Shown: positions 1 through 9,194, counted from the first letter of the stretch. The stretch: DNA of 46,081 nucleotides from Akkermansiaceae bacterium (GCA_903837825.1 CAILVZ010000150.1:1-46081), one strand, 5' to 3'. A program made the numbers and translations. The notes: generated from the sequence alone by a model not told the origin.

Positions 1-2457
1 ACTAACGGTTGTATTACTCGACACACTGATATTCGATGTTGCGGCGAGCTCGTTGGTACCCGTGATACTTAGGTTCTTCGCAAGCGTAAGTGTGCTATTC
101 GCAGTTCCAATCTTGGAAGTGCCCGACATTGTGACATTTCCGCCAACGATGCCGGTGCCGCCCAGTGTAGCGCTAGACGTAATGAAGACATTTCCCGTCG
201 ATGCAGTGTTGTTCCCATTGAGGAGGACCGTTCCTGAATCGAAGGATGAAAAGCCGTTGTAGTTATTATCTCCGTTCAGCGTCAGAGTGCCAGCGCCTGT
301 CTTAAGTAGGTTACGAGCACCCGCGCCATTATTGTAGACCGCGCCCTGAATGGTTGTATTTCCCGAGCCCGCAAACGTCAAATTCCCGCCAACCGTCGAG
401 CCAATGTCGAGAGTTTGAGAGAATAGAATATTGAGGGTAGAATTTGAATTAGTAAATGTCCTTGATCCAGAGGAGCCTGTGCTCGATGTCATCACGCTGT
501 TGTTAGAAAACGTGAGGTTGGTTGCGCTTCCGCTACTCGCGGTGAACTTTAAGATCGCCCCAGCACTTGTGTTATTCCCGTAGGAGCCTAAGGTGTAATT
601 CCCTGCGGTTGCTAGGTCAATGGTTCCTGCATTCGCATCCGATGAGGCGCCGCTGACAACAGTCGCACTCCCCAGCGCGTTCACATCGGTCAGTTTGAGC
701 GTGGGGCCATTCGCGCCTGAGAGCGAGAATAGTCCATTCATGCTATTTCCTGACGTAATCGCCAAGGTTCCATCTGAAACGGTGGTGCCGCCAGTGTAGT
801 TCGCCGCACCGCTGAGCACCAGCGTTCCGTTGCCGACTTTCGTAAGGGTCTTGCCAGCACTTGACTCAGTGATGTTGCCGCTGAGCGTGATATTCCCTGC
901 TCCAATCGAAGAATTGGCAGCCAATGACACGCCACCGGTCAAGCTGGCATTTGATCCGCTGGTGTTGACCATGGCCCCTAGGGAGCTGATTCCAGTTCCA
1001 TTGAGAACAATCGCCTCGCTCCCGATCGTCTGACCATACAAATCCAAGACCCCCGACACGCTGGTTCCATTGTTGGTGCTTCCAAGTGCATTCGCGTGAG
1101 CCAGCTTGAGGGTTGAACCTGCTGAAATCGTCGTGAGGCCCGTGAAGGTATTGTTGCCCGACAGCGTTACAATTCCAGTTCCTTGAGCGGTGAGGGCATG
1201 GTCGAAAGCCGTTCCGTTGGTGACTGCGCCCGTGATGTTGATATTCGCAGAACCAGCAAGCTTAAGCGTTTGAGCTCCAGTTGAGTTGTTGGAGAGGTTC
1301 ATGCCTCCGATTTCAAGGGTGTTGTTAGCTCCATTGGCGGTTATGGTCCGGCCCGAGCTGGTACTGGTGTTATCCAGTCTTCCCATCGTTAGCGTTGTGT
1401 TGCTGCCCGCAAATGTGATCGTGCGGCTGGTTGTCGCAGTCACAACCCCTGTGCCGAGATTGAGGTTATTGCTACTGGTACTCGATGCCGTGCCAAAAGT
1501 GAGGTTATCGGTCCATGCCCATGTCTGATTCCCAGCGTTGGTCACCGCAGCACCGCTCGTGTTATTGAGGGCTGAATTTGCACTAATCGTCAAAGCACCC
1601 GAGCCCAACGCATTGGCGTGGTTAATGTTGAGGGTGCCCGCCGTGAGAGTGACACCGCCTCCAGCGCCGGAATTGTTTCCGCTGAGGGTCAATGTGCCGT
1701 TCGCCGCGTTCATCGTGGTGAGGCCGCCATAGGTATTATTGCCTGAGAAAATGGTATTTCCGGTTGAAGTCACGGTAACCGCACCCGCCGTTGCCGATCC
1801 TCCGTTCGCGATCGTACTTGCAACCGTGATGTTCCCCGCCCCCCCAAAGACGACCGTCCTGCTGGTACCTGAACCGCTTGATGTTAAGTTGTATCCGCCA
1901 TTGAATACCAGAGCCCCTCCAGCGATCGAAGTCACGAGACCATTGCCGTTCGAGTTTTGAACACCGAGAGTGAAGGTCTGCGTGGCAGTGGAATTATTAA
2001 ATATTCCAGCGGTCGAGGTAACGGTACTGTTCCCGTTGCCAATCACATCGAGGTAGCGGCTGGCGCTACCGTTAAAGGTGTACGCGATCGCAGTGCTGGT
2101 GAACTGGAGCATATTCACCGTCCGGTTACTCGTGAGATTGGGGGCGTTAAAGCTGCTACTTCCCGTATTTGAAAAAATGGCGACGTCCGTGTTATTGGAG
2201 CTGGAGCTCAGCTGTGGACCCGATGTCACCGTACTCCATGAGGCATTTGACGTCCAAGCATTAGAAGTCCCAGCCCACGTGTAATCCAATGCCCATGCGC
2301 TTGGCGAAATCGCGATGGCCGCGAGGACCATGAGTGCGCGGCAAAGAGTTCCAAGCTGAAAAAAAGAGAGGCCACAAGGAGACCAAATCCCTTGGCCTTG
2401 AACTGACGCAAAAGGATGCAATCTGGCGGCATGAGCCCGCGCCAGTAATTTTTTCAT
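1..2457 (-). CDS. Autotransporter-associated beta-strand repeat protein, C-terminus outside window
   Basis: The minus strand is open from an ATG at 2457 to the window edge, giving 819 residues with no stop; the C-terminus is missing. Residues 1 to about 56 form a long signal peptide: a basic start (MKKLLAR), a hydrophobic stretch ending in a SAWA-type cleavage site, then mature sequence LDYTWAG. The rest is rich in Gly, Asn, Thr and Ser. It contains recurring GTLTLSGNNTYTG-like units at about residues 233-293, 427-462, 538-575 and 720-758, often followed by an HANALGS-like segment. These are the autotransporter-associated beta-strand (PATR) repeats of long secreted beta-helix passengers. I infer an exported surface or secreted protein; whether it ends in an autotransporter barrel or a PEP-CTERM-type anchor cannot be seen. 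No Shine-Dalgarno is evident before the ATG. Codon use is AT-richer than neighbouring genes. Confidence 0.85.
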   Translation of the reverse strand, partial: MKKLLARAHAARLHPFASVQGQGIWSPCGLSFFQLGTLCRALMVLAAIAISPSAWALDYTWAGTSNAWTSNASWSTVTSGPQLSSSSNNTDVAIFSNTGSSSFNAPNLTSNRTVNMLQFTSTAIAYTFNGSASRYLDVIGNGNSTVTSTAGIFNNSTATQTFTLGVQNSNGNGLVTSIAGGALVFNGGYNLTSSGSGTSRTVVFGGAGNITVASTIANGGSATAGAVTVTSTGNTIFSGNNTYGGLTTMNAANGTLTLSGNNSGAGGGVTLTAGTLNINHANALGSGALTISANSALNNTSGAAVTNAGNQTWAWTDNLTFGTASSTSSNNLNLGTGVVTATTSRTITFAGSNTTLTMGRLDNTSTSSGRTITANGANNTLEIGGMNLSNNSTGAQTLKLAGSANINITGAVTNGTAFDHALTAQGTGIVTLSGNNTFTGLTTISAGSTLKLAHANALGSTNNGTSVSGVLDLYGQTIGSEAIVLNGTGISSLGAMVNTSGSNASLTGGVSLAANSSIGAGNITLSGNITESSAGKTLTKVGNGTLVLSGAANYTGGTTVSDGTLAITSGNSMNGLFSLSGANGPTLKLTDVNALGSATVVSGASSDANAGTIDLATAGNYTLGSYGNNTSAGAILKFTASSGSATNLTFSNNSVMTSSTGSSGSRTFTNSNSTLNILFSQTLDIGSTVGGNLTFAGSGNTTIQGAVYNNGAGARNLLKTGAGTLTLNGDNNYNGFSSFDSGTVLLNGNNTASTGNVFITSSATLGGTGIVGGNVTMSGTSKIGTANSTLTLAKNLSITGTNELAATSNISVSSNTTVS
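185..300 (-). repeat. PATR unit in the repeat protein
   Basis: Encodes a unit reading TGAGTLTLNGDNNYNG followed by a GTVLLNG turn, matching the consensus of autotransporter-associated beta-strand repeats. Similar units lie at about 735-845, 1075-1180 and 1580-1760. They are diverged in DNA sequence, so this is protein-level repetition and not a recent duplication. Confidence 0.7.
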
Positions 2458-2718
2458 GATCTTAGGGTTTTTAAAGCGATGCACTGGAGGTTACTCAGAT
2501 GCGGCGAAAGGAATGGGTTTTCAGACCTTTAACTTCCTCACTATAAGCAAATCCCAGCGCGGGTCATGTCGGATGAAGTGTGGACACCCGCAAATCGGGG
2601 GGCTGGCAGCAGGCAATCGGTCGTTGGCCCGATCCTCGCCAGAAAGCACGAAGACTCCTCAAGAAAAGGCGTATCGGTCACCCTAGAATGCCCTTTGACA
2701 GGATGGGCGGCATCTTGC

Positions 2719-3153
2719 ATGGTCACCTACATGCAAGCGATGCAATTTGAAAAGTCAGTCGTTTCGATTCTGAAGCGTGACAATCGGTTTGACCCGCACG
2801 CCTATTTTTTCCTCAAGGAAGCGCTGGATTTCACCTTGAAGCGGATTTCTGAGACTAACGGCGGCCAAGCACGTCACGTTAGCGGGCCAGAACTTTTGGA
2901 GGGTTGCCGCGATTACGCATTGGAACAATTTGGTCCGATGGCCTCCACGCTCATGACCGAGTGGAGCGTCCGAAAATGCCAAGATGTGGGTGACATGGTG
3001 TTCCACCTGATTGAAGAACAGGTCTTCGGCAAGCAGGAGTCGGACAAAAAAGAGGATTTCTCCGAGGTTTTTGACTTTGAGGCATCGCTGATTGTGCCAT
3101 TCCTGCCAAAGGGTAGGCGCATGGCCTTGAAAAGCTCAGCGTCGGAGGGCTGA
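2719..3153 (+). CDS. Minf_1886 family protein (TIGR04138-like), function unknown
   Basis: A protein of about 144 residues resembling the Minf_1886 family, small uncharacterised proteins found mainly in Verrucomicrobia and Planctomycetes. The recognisable part is the N-terminal FEKSVVSILKRD segment followed by DPHAYFFLKEALDFTLK, and a central LLEGCRDYALEQFG-type helix with a downstream TEWSVRKCQDVG motif. It is all helical and acidic-basic mixed, without signal peptide or membrane segment, so probably cytoplasmic. The frame is open upstream to an ATG at 2566, but the family starts close to the FEK segment, so an ATG at 2719, 2731 or 2740 is likely; 2719 has a GGATGGG stretch about 11 bases upstream. 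It diverges from the beta-strand-repeat gene across a 260 bp gap. Function is unknown; family assignment is from memory of the motif. Confidence 0.75.
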   Translation: MVTYMQAMQFEKSVVSILKRDNRFDPHAYFFLKEALDFTLKRISETNGGQARHVSGPELLEGCRDYALEQFGPMASTLMTEWSVRKCQDVGDMVFHLIEEQVFGKQESDKKEDFSEVFDFEASLIVPFLPKGRRMALKSSASEG

Positions 3154-3180
3154 AGTCCCCAGAGGATGAGGTACGCCGCT

Positions 3181-4245
3181 TTAGGCCTCTGAGTTCTCGG
3201 CTGATGCCTCAGGCAGAGGCCCAGCAGAGAAACCCGCAAGCGGCCGCACCAACGAGTTCGGTAGCGGGAAGACGCGCTCAAAGATTCCCGGGGCGATCTC
3301 AGACGCTTGAGAATAAGCATCGCGGAGCATCTCCAACTTGGCATCCAGGTTGTCAATGTAGTGCAGTGCGAAGGCCTCCGGCGTGCGCGGAAGCACTGGG
3401 GATCCAAACTCATACTGCCCGTGGTGACTACCGATCAGGTGGAGCAAATGCAGCCGCGTCATCTCGATGGTCGGCCTCAGCGCCTTCCACTCATCCGCCT
3501 GCGGGCTGGCGAGCAGATCGTTCCACAGCTTATTGGTCAGCTCGATGCCCAACGGGATGTGCCCGAGCATTTCTCCATGGATGCTGTGGATTTGGCTAAA
3601 TCCATCCTCTGGGTATGAGTTCTCCCAAAGCTTCCCACAGTCGTGAAAAAGCACACCGGCAAGCATCAGGTCCCGATTGAGCTCGGGATAAACCCCGCAG
3701 ATGGCCACTGCCGAGCGCATCATCTGAGCAACGTGCTCGACCAAGCCGCCGCGCCGCGCGTGATGGTTTTTCTTCGCCGCAGCCGTGCGTCGGAAGCGAT
3801 CACCCATCTGGGAGAGAAATAACCCACAAAGCCCGTGCAGGCGGGGGTCCACGATCGATTCACAAAGCCCTTGGATTTCAGCAAAATCCCGTTCCTGTTT
3901 TTCCCGAATCTGAGGGTCTCCGGCGAGGAAGTCGGCGATGGCCTCGTCGTCGAGCGCGTGCCACTCAAGATGGCTTGGGTTGACCCCGTAGGTGTTTTGT
4001 GTCCACTCGCCCTCCAGCCGCAGAATGGTATTTTCTGCCAGCTGGGTGGCAGCCCCATACATCGGGCTATCTGACCATATTTTGAGCGAGAAATTCCCCG
4101 TCGAATCCGCGAAGACCAGCTCAAGATAAGGCTTACCGCCTTTGGTCAACTTTGCGCTCCGCGCCTGAAGCTGGGCATGGATCACGGCGACGATGGGGAT
4201 CTCGCCGGATTGTTCCTTGATGGCGGCAATGGTGAGGGGGCTCAT
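3181..4245 (-). CDS. YhaM-type 3'-5' exoribonuclease (OB-fold plus HD domain)
   Basis: A 354-residue protein with an N-terminal OB-fold nucleic-acid-binding domain (about residues 15-95, with KGGKPYLELVFADSTG) and a C-terminal HD metal-dependent domain (about 155-310). HD ligands are visible: H171 in GGLVEHV, H201-D202 in LFHDCGKLWE, the SHHG histidines at 274-275 and D298/D301. This order is that of YhaM/CBF1, a 3'-5' exoribonuclease (about 314 residues in Firmicutes) that trims single-stranded RNA and can act on DNA. It is cytoplasmic. It lies 67 bp downstream of the efflux permease on the same strand, so it may be co-transcribed, though no functional link is apparent. The short C-terminal tail after the HD domain is acidic. 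Another HD-domain phosphohydrolase function cannot be excluded. Confidence 0.8.
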   Translation of the reverse strand: MSPLTIAAIKEQSGEIPIVAVIHAQLQARSAKLTKGGKPYLELVFADSTGNFSLKIWSDSPMYGAATQLAENTILRLEGEWTQNTYGVNPSHLEWHALDDEAIADFLAGDPQIREKQERDFAEIQGLCESIVDPRLHGLCGLFLSQMGDRFRRTAAAKKNHHARRGGLVEHVAQMMRSAVAICGVYPELNRDLMLAGVLFHDCGKLWENSYPEDGFSQIHSIHGEMLGHIPLGIELTNKLWNDLLASPQADEWKALRPTIEMTRLHLLHLIGSHHGQYEFGSPVLPRTPEAFALHYIDNLDAKLEMLRDAYSQASEIAPGIFERVFPLPNSLVRPLAGFSAGPLPEASAENSEA

Positions 4246-4312
4246 GATGGGGAATCGGGAGGTTTGGCAGTGCGGATGGCGAATTCATCCACTTTTTCAG
4301 CCAATTCACAAC

Positions 4313-5518
4313 TTATTCGTGCCGGAGAGCCTCAATCGGGTCAAGTCCAGCGGCCCGCCGAGCCGGCATGAAACCGAAAATGATCCCGATCGCCGCCGAG
4401 AAGACAAAGGCAACGATGTTGATCTTGGGGTCAAACAGAAAGGGAGCCCCAACCACCTTTGCAAGCGTCGAGCAAAGGCCATAGGCCAGCAAGATCCCCA
4501 CGACCCCACCCACACACGATAGGGTGACCGCCTCCACGAGAAACTGCAGTAACACCTCGCGGGCGCGTGCACCGATCGCCAACCGGATGCCGATTTCTCT
4601 CGTCCGTTCGGTCACGGAGACCAGCATGATGTTCATGATCCCAATGCCACCCACGAGGAGGCTCACCCCAGCCACCGCGCCTAACAGCGACGTCATCACT
4701 GCGGTGCTCGAGCTGACCGCCTCCGCAATCTGCCGGGTGTCCGAAACCGAAAAATTGTTCTGTGCGTTTCCCTTAAGCCCGCGCCGTTCACGCATCAGGA
4801 TCGAAACGTCAGAGACAATCGCCTCACTCGGATACCCATCCTCGCCAGAAATCATCACTTGATCGATATTCTGGTTCGACGCCTTGGCTTCAATCCGCCG
4901 CCGGAGGGTACTAATGGGCATGATGATGTTGTCATCCAGATCATCCCCCCAACCCGCTTGGCCCTTTGGAGCCGTGACGCCGATCACCAGCACCGAGGTC
5001 GTCTTGAGGCGGATTTTACTCCCAACCGCCTCCAGCTTGCCGAAAAGTTCCCTGCGAATCGTCTCACCAATGACGCAGACCGGAGCGCCTTCGGTTAGAT
5101 CGGCTTGATCGAAAAACCGGCCCTGGGAGAGCTTCCAGTTTGCGATCTCGAAATACTCAGGCGTGGTCCCTTGGATGTCCGTGACCCGGGCGTTCTCGAG
5201 CACCACTGCCGAGGCCCCGCCACGCGCGAGCGGCGCGACGGATTTGATTCCGGCGATTTGGCCCTCGATGGCTCGGACATCCGCTTTGCTGAATAGCGGC
5301 GCCCCACCACCACCCCAACCCTGACCCGCGCGCAACACCAACAAATTGCTTCCCATGCTCGAGATCTGGGCCTTTACCGTTTCCGTCGCACCGCGGCCGA
5401 GCGTCACCATCGTGATCACCGCGGCAACTCCGATGACCACCCCAAGAACTGTTAGAAATGCCCGAGTCAAATTGCGCCGAATCTCCCGAAGCGCGATGAT
5501 GAAGGCATTGAAAAACAT
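4313..5518 (-). CDS. MacB-like ABC transporter permease
   Basis: A 401-residue inner-membrane protein with the MacB/FtsX layout: one N-terminal transmembrane helix (about residues 20-40) after a basic REIRRNLTRAFLT segment, a periplasmic MacB-PCD domain of about 220 residues, then three C-terminal helices (about 275-300, 325-350 and 365-385) around the conserved ERTREIGIRLAIGA motif. It ends in the usual PARRAAGLDPIEALR tail. In this family the permease does not pump through the membrane but couples ATP hydrolysis to periplasmic conformational change driving export through a TolC channel. It is the last gene of a tolC-macA-ATPase-permease operon, starting 17 bp after the ATPase stop. Unlike E. 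coli MacB the ATPase is a separate polypeptide. The substrate (peptide, lipid, drug) cannot be told from sequence. Confidence 0.9.
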   Translation of the reverse strand: MFFNAFIIALREIRRNLTRAFLTVLGVVIGVAAVITMVTLGRGATETVKAQISSMGSNLLVLRAGQGWGGGGAPLFSKADVRAIEGQIAGIKSVAPLARGGASAVVLENARVTDIQGTTPEYFEIANWKLSQGRFFDQADLTEGAPVCVIGETIRRELFGKLEAVGSKIRLKTTSVLVIGVTAPKGQAGWGDDLDDNIIMPISTLRRRIEAKASNQNIDQVMISGEDGYPSEAIVSDVSILMRERRGLKGNAQNNFSVSDTRQIAEAVSSSTAVMTSLLGAVAGVSLLVGGIGIMNIMLVSVTERTREIGIRLAIGARAREVLLQFLVEAVTLSCVGGVVGILLAYGLCSTLAKVVGAPFLFDPKINIVAFVFSAAIGIIFGFMPARRAAGLDPIEALRHE

Positions 5519-5535
5519 GGCGTGTGAAAAATGAG

Positions 5536-6258
5536 TTAGTGAATTGTGCCGCGAACGGAATGTCCATGAGCGATGACATCGGATTCGATCAAGCCATCCC
5601 GAACGCGGACAATGCGTTTCGCATGGGACGCCACTTCATCTTCATGAGTGACCATGATGATCGAAATCCCCCTGTCGTCATTGAGCCGACAAAGCAGCTC
5701 CATGATTTCGACCGTGGTCCTTGAGTCGAGGTTACCAGTCGGCTCGTCGGCGAAGAGGGTTCCTGGGTTCGTCACGATCGCACGGGCGATGGCAACGCGC
5801 TGCTGCTGCCCCCCCGAAAGCTCCGCAGGGGTGTTGCGCTCCTTGTCCCCAATACCCACGCTCACGAGCGCTTCACGAGCCAATCGCTTGCGCTCCTTCT
5901 GGGAATAACCACGGTAGAGCAGTGGCAGCTCGACGTTCTCAATCGCGGAAGTCCGCGCCAGCAGATTGAAGCCTTGAAAAATGAAACCCAACGCGTGCCG
6001 GCGCAGCAAAGAACGTTGATCCTTGCTCAAGCCCCCTACCGAAATCCCCTTAAAAACATAGCTGCCAGACGTCGGCGTGTCGAGGCAGCCTAACAGATTC
6101 ATCAAGGTCGATTTCCCGGATCCGCTAGGGCCCATGACCGCGACAAACTCGCCCGTGTTGATTTGAAGATCAACGCCATTTAGCGCTTTGAATTCCGCAT
6201 CGCCCTTGCCGTAGGTCTTTGTTAGACCGTGAAGCTCAATGAGACTTTCTTCGCTCAT
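5536..6258 (-). CDS. MacB-type ABC transporter ATP-binding protein
   Basis: A 240-residue cytoplasmic ATPase of the LolD/MacB type. Walker A is GPSGSGKST at residues 43-51, the signature is LSGGQQQRVAIARA, and Walker B is LFADEPTGNLD, followed by the VTHE switch histidine. The QQQR form of the signature and the GNLD D-loop are typical of the MacB/LolD/FtsE subgroup. The ATG overlaps the stop of the upstream membrane-fusion gene as ATGA, indicating translational coupling, and the permease follows 17 bp downstream. It should pair with that permease as the energy source of a tripartite export complex. The length is normal for the subgroup and no catalytic residue is missing. Confidence 0.92.
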   Translation of the reverse strand: MSEESLIELHGLTKTYGKGDAEFKALNGVDLQINTGEFVAVMGPSGSGKSTLMNLLGCLDTPTSGSYVFKGISVGGLSKDQRSLLRRHALGFIFQGFNLLARTSAIENVELPLLYRGYSQKERKRLAREALVSVGIGDKERNTPAELSGGQQQRVAIARAIVTNPGTLFADEPTGNLDSRTTVEIMELLCRLNDDRGISIIMVTHEDEVASHAKRIVRVRDGLIESDVIAHGHSVRGTIH

Positions 6259-7556
6259 GAGGTGGGTGCAGGCTGGGCACTGACAATGATGGGCGCACCT
6301 TCTAACAGACCATCGCCCGTGGCTTCGGTGGAACGACCATCGCTGAGCCCAGTCTGCACGGAAACGGCGACGGGCTTGCCATCTCTGAGAATCCAGACCG
6401 TCGGGCCTGTCGAGCGCGGGACTGGCTTCGGCGAAGAGTCACCCCGCCACAGGCGACGACCTCCACCCGGCGAAAGGCTCTGGACAAGCGTCCGCTTGGG
6501 CTCCGTGGATTTACTAAGTTGTTCGACCACTGCCGGATCAAAACGCAGCGCCGCGTTTGGCACTAACAGCACCTTTTCCCGCTTCGCCACCGCGATGTCT
6601 GCCGTCGCCGTCATGCCAGGGCGCAAGCTCAGGTCGTCGTTGTCGACGCCGAGCTGAGTGTTGTAAGTCACCACATTGTTCGTGATGACAGAGCCGAAGG
6701 CCACGCGCTTGACCATCGCAGTGTAGGTCCGTGATGGCCAAGCATCCACGCTGAACGACGCCGGTTGTCCATCCGCCAAGCGGCCGATGTCGGCCTCGGC
6801 GACCGTCACCACCAAGTCCATTTTTCGCAAGTCCTCAGCGATGAGGAAAAGGATCGGCGCGGTGAACGAAGCCGCCACCGTCTGGCCGACCTGAATCGAA
6901 CGCGTCAAAACAATTCCATCGACTGGCGAGCGGATGACGGCCTTGGAAAGATCGCGCTCGATCGCCTTCACATCCGCTTCGGTTTGCGCGACCGAGGCGT
7001 TGGCGCTTTCAAGATCAGCCTTTGCCCGTTCGACCGCAGCAGACGCCGAGTCCATCGCGGCCTTGGATGGCGTTTTCCCACCACTGACACGGCGGAGTTC
7101 TTCAAACCGTGCAAGGGACGCACGATTTTCTAACAAGGTCGCACTCGTCTGGCTCACGCGTGCCTTAGCAGCGAGCAGGATCGCACGGGCGCGTTCGGTT
7201 TGCTGGGTGAGCTTTGCGGTGTCCAACTGGGCGATAGGTTGGCCTTTTTTCACCACGTCATTGGTGTCGACGTAAACTTCGGCGACCGTCCCAGAAAGTT
7301 CGCTACCCACGGTGACCTGATTTGTCGGTGCAAGGTTTCCAGTGGCAGTGACGATGAGCGAGAGGTCACCTCGCTCAAGCTCGTGGGTGCTGTAAATCGG
7401 CCCAAGATCTTTATTGGCATTCCTCTCGTAGTACCAAAATCCCAATCCGATTAGAATCAACGCTGCCACAGCGCCTAACCATTTTCGCATCGGATGGTGC
7501 GGCTTCGCTTTAGTTAGGATTTCGGTGAGTTCCTTGCTGGATACGTCTTTTTTCAT
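6255..7556 (-). CDS. MacA-like periplasmic membrane-fusion protein
   Basis: A 433-residue RND/MacA-type adaptor. The start is set at the ATG of MKKDVSSKEL; the frame is open upstream but that part lies in the upstream outer-membrane gene. One membrane anchor spans about residues 25-43, then a lipoyl half-motif (VGSELSGTVAEVYV), a long Ala/Glu/Lys-rich coiled-coil hairpin (about 120-215), the second lipoyl half (AVIRSPVDGIVL) and a beta-barrel domain. Such proteins bridge a MacB-type transporter to a TolC-type channel and form a hexameric funnel. The C-terminal region carries an Arg/Gly/Ser/Pro-rich insert (GGGRRLWRGDSSPKPVPRS) before the last barrel strands, which is unusual for MacA. It lies 22 bp after the TolC-like gene, and its stop overlaps the ATPase start. 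Confidence 0.9.
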   Translation of the reverse strand: MKKDVSSKELTEILTKAKPHHPMRKWLGAVAALILIGLGFWYYERNANKDLGPIYSTHELERGDLSLIVTATGNLAPTNQVTVGSELSGTVAEVYVDTNDVVKKGQPIAQLDTAKLTQQTERARAILLAAKARVSQTSATLLENRASLARFEELRRVSGGKTPSKAAMDSASAAVERAKADLESANASVAQTEADVKAIERDLSKAVIRSPVDGIVLTRSIQVGQTVAASFTAPILFLIAEDLRKMDLVVTVAEADIGRLADGQPASFSVDAWPSRTYTAMVKRVAFGSVITNNVVTYNTQLGVDNDDLSLRPGMTATADIAVAKREKVLLVPNAALRFDPAVVEQLSKSTEPKRTLVQSLSPGGGRRLWRGDSSPKPVPRSTGPTVWILRDGKPVAVSVQTGLSDGRSTEATGDGLLEGAPIIVSAQPAPTS

Positions 7557-7578
7557 GAAGTGGAAGTCAGGGGAATGC

Positions 7579-8976
7579 TTATGACCAACCGCCGCCAAGC
7601 GCTTTGTAGAGTCGGATGTATGCGATGGCACGGTTGGCGCGAGTGCTGAAGAGGCTGTCTTCAAGGCCGAGCAATGAGCGTTGGGCATCGAGCACTGTGA
7701 GAATGTCGGTGACTCCCGCCTCATAGCGTTGCTGAGCAAGTCCGGCAGCTTCTCTCGCTGCGGCAGTGGCCTTCTCGAGGATCTCTAGCCGCTCAGTCGT
7801 GCGGCGGCAAGCAATCAGCGAGTCCTCAACTTCGGAAAGCGCTGTTAGAATGGTGGAACGATAATTTTGAAAGGCCTGCTCCTCAACGGCTGACTGAGCT
7901 TGGATGTTAGACCGGATGCGGCCGGCATCAAAGATCGGCCCAGAGAGCCCAGCGATAACCCCGGCGGTGGTCGTTTCTGGATTAAAAATTTTCCCAGCAC
8001 CCAGCGCGTTTACGCCGAGCGATCCAGTGAGGTTGAGCGAGGGAAATCGTTCCGCTTGGACCGATCGAGTCGTCGCCGCTGCCGCGAGGAGTTGGTATCC
8101 CGCGATGCGAATGTCGGGCCGCTGGCGAAGCGTGTCCGCAGGGATGCCAATGGCGAGCGTTCGCGATGGATTAGGAATCGCTTGTTTGCCAGCACCGAGC
8201 AATGCGTCAAGTGCGCCTGGGTTCTGGCCGGAGAGGCGGGCGATGAGGTTGCGGGTTTGGGAGATCGATTGCTCAAGTGCCGGCTGTGCGGCGCGGGCTT
8301 GCTCAAGACTGGTCACTGCTTGATTCGATTCCAATGAGTCCGCCTCGCCAGCATCCTTCCGCCAATTGGCAAGCTGGCTGGTTTCCTCGCGTGTCTTGAT
8401 CGTGCGAAGTAGCACTTGAAGCCCAGCCTCGTTCACCCGCAGGGTGGTGTAAGCGATCGCAATCTCAGAGGCGAGAGCCGCTTGGACCGAACGAAAATTC
8501 TCTCGAGTCGCACCAAGCTGTGCGGCCGCCGCCTCAAGCGAACTGCGACGCTTTCCAAAAAGATCCACCTCCCATGCGGCGTTCAGGCGGGCGGCTGAGG
8601 AGGATTGCGAATCGTGCCCCCCCGCATCAAACCACGAGGTGCTAGACGCGACGGATGTCGAGCCATTAAGCGCCGGGAAAAGTAAGGCAGCCTCTGAGTT
8701 CCGCCGAGCTTGTGACTCCCGCACTCGCGCAGAGGCGGATGCCATGGTTGGGCTGTTTTTGAGCGCCTCTGCGATGACTTTGGTCAGGGTGGGATCCTCA
8801 AATCGATTCCACCAGTGAGCGAGATCACGATCCGCCGACCCTACGGGAAATCCACCCGCATTTTTCCACTCCGTCGGCAGTGAATGCCGCCGATGTCCAA
8901 CCATGGAATCCAAGCCACATCCGCTCATTCCGAACAGGCAAAGTCCGGCGAACAAGGTGGAGTTGAAAAATTTCAT
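7579..8976 (-). CDS. TolC/NodT-family outer-membrane efflux lipoprotein
   Basis: A 465-residue outer-membrane factor. The chosen ATG gives a lipoprotein signal peptide ending in GMSGC, with C20 as the lipidated cysteine; the in-frame extension upstream lacks such a signal. Two repeated OEP domains follow, with an AAWEVDLFGKRR motif in the first and SLNLTGSLGVN / LSGPIFDAGRIRSN in the second, plus helical-tunnel segments of the ASEIAIAYTTLR and QRYEAGVTDILTVLDAQRSL type. This is the NodT/CusC/OprM class, channels that complete tripartite efflux pumps. It is the first gene of the operon with the MacA-like adaptor 22 bp downstream. The 218 bp upstream gap presumably holds the promoter. A 5 bp inverted repeat, CTTGC/GCAAG, at 9040-9055 is the only dyad I see there. 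Confidence 0.92.
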   Translation of the reverse strand: MKFFNSTLFAGLCLFGMSGCGLDSMVGHRRHSLPTEWKNAGGFPVGSADRDLAHWWNRFEDPTLTKVIAEALKNSPTMASASARVRESQARRNSEAALLFPALNGSTSVASSTSWFDAGGHDSQSSSAARLNAAWEVDLFGKRRSSLEAAAAQLGATRENFRSVQAALASEIAIAYTTLRVNEAGLQVLLRTIKTREETSQLANWRKDAGEADSLESNQAVTSLEQARAAQPALEQSISQTRNLIARLSGQNPGALDALLGAGKQAIPNPSRTLAIGIPADTLRQRPDIRIAGYQLLAAAATTRSVQAERFPSLNLTGSLGVNALGAGKIFNPETTTAGVIAGLSGPIFDAGRIRSNIQAQSAVEEQAFQNYRSTILTALSEVEDSLIACRRTTERLEILEKATAAAREAAGLAQQRYEAGVTDILTVLDAQRSLLGLEDSLFSTRANRAIAYIRLYKALGGGWS

Positions 8977-9194
8977 GAAATGGTCTGTCGAGAGCTTAGC
9001 CGTGGCACCACAGGAAAGGAAATAACCCGAGGTGGTTAACTTGCTGATACGCAAGCAGCGTCACCGAACTTACTCCCAGCTCAAAATTCGTGCGCGATTT
9101 GATGCAGCATTTCTCCCCACCCGTCCGCATATGTTGACCAACTTGTGTCTTCACATGGCGTTTTTCACTCGCCCGTGCCTGCCGGCCAACGACA

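Noticed and set aside
2913..3413. 166-codon minus-strand frame across the Minf_1886 gene and the end of the YhaM gene
   Set aside because: It overlaps two better-supported genes and has no recognisable domain.
9040..9055. CTTGC-6-GCAAG inverted repeat upstream of the efflux operon
   Set aside because: Five-base arms are weak; noted only as a possible operator, and no regulator gene is adjacent.
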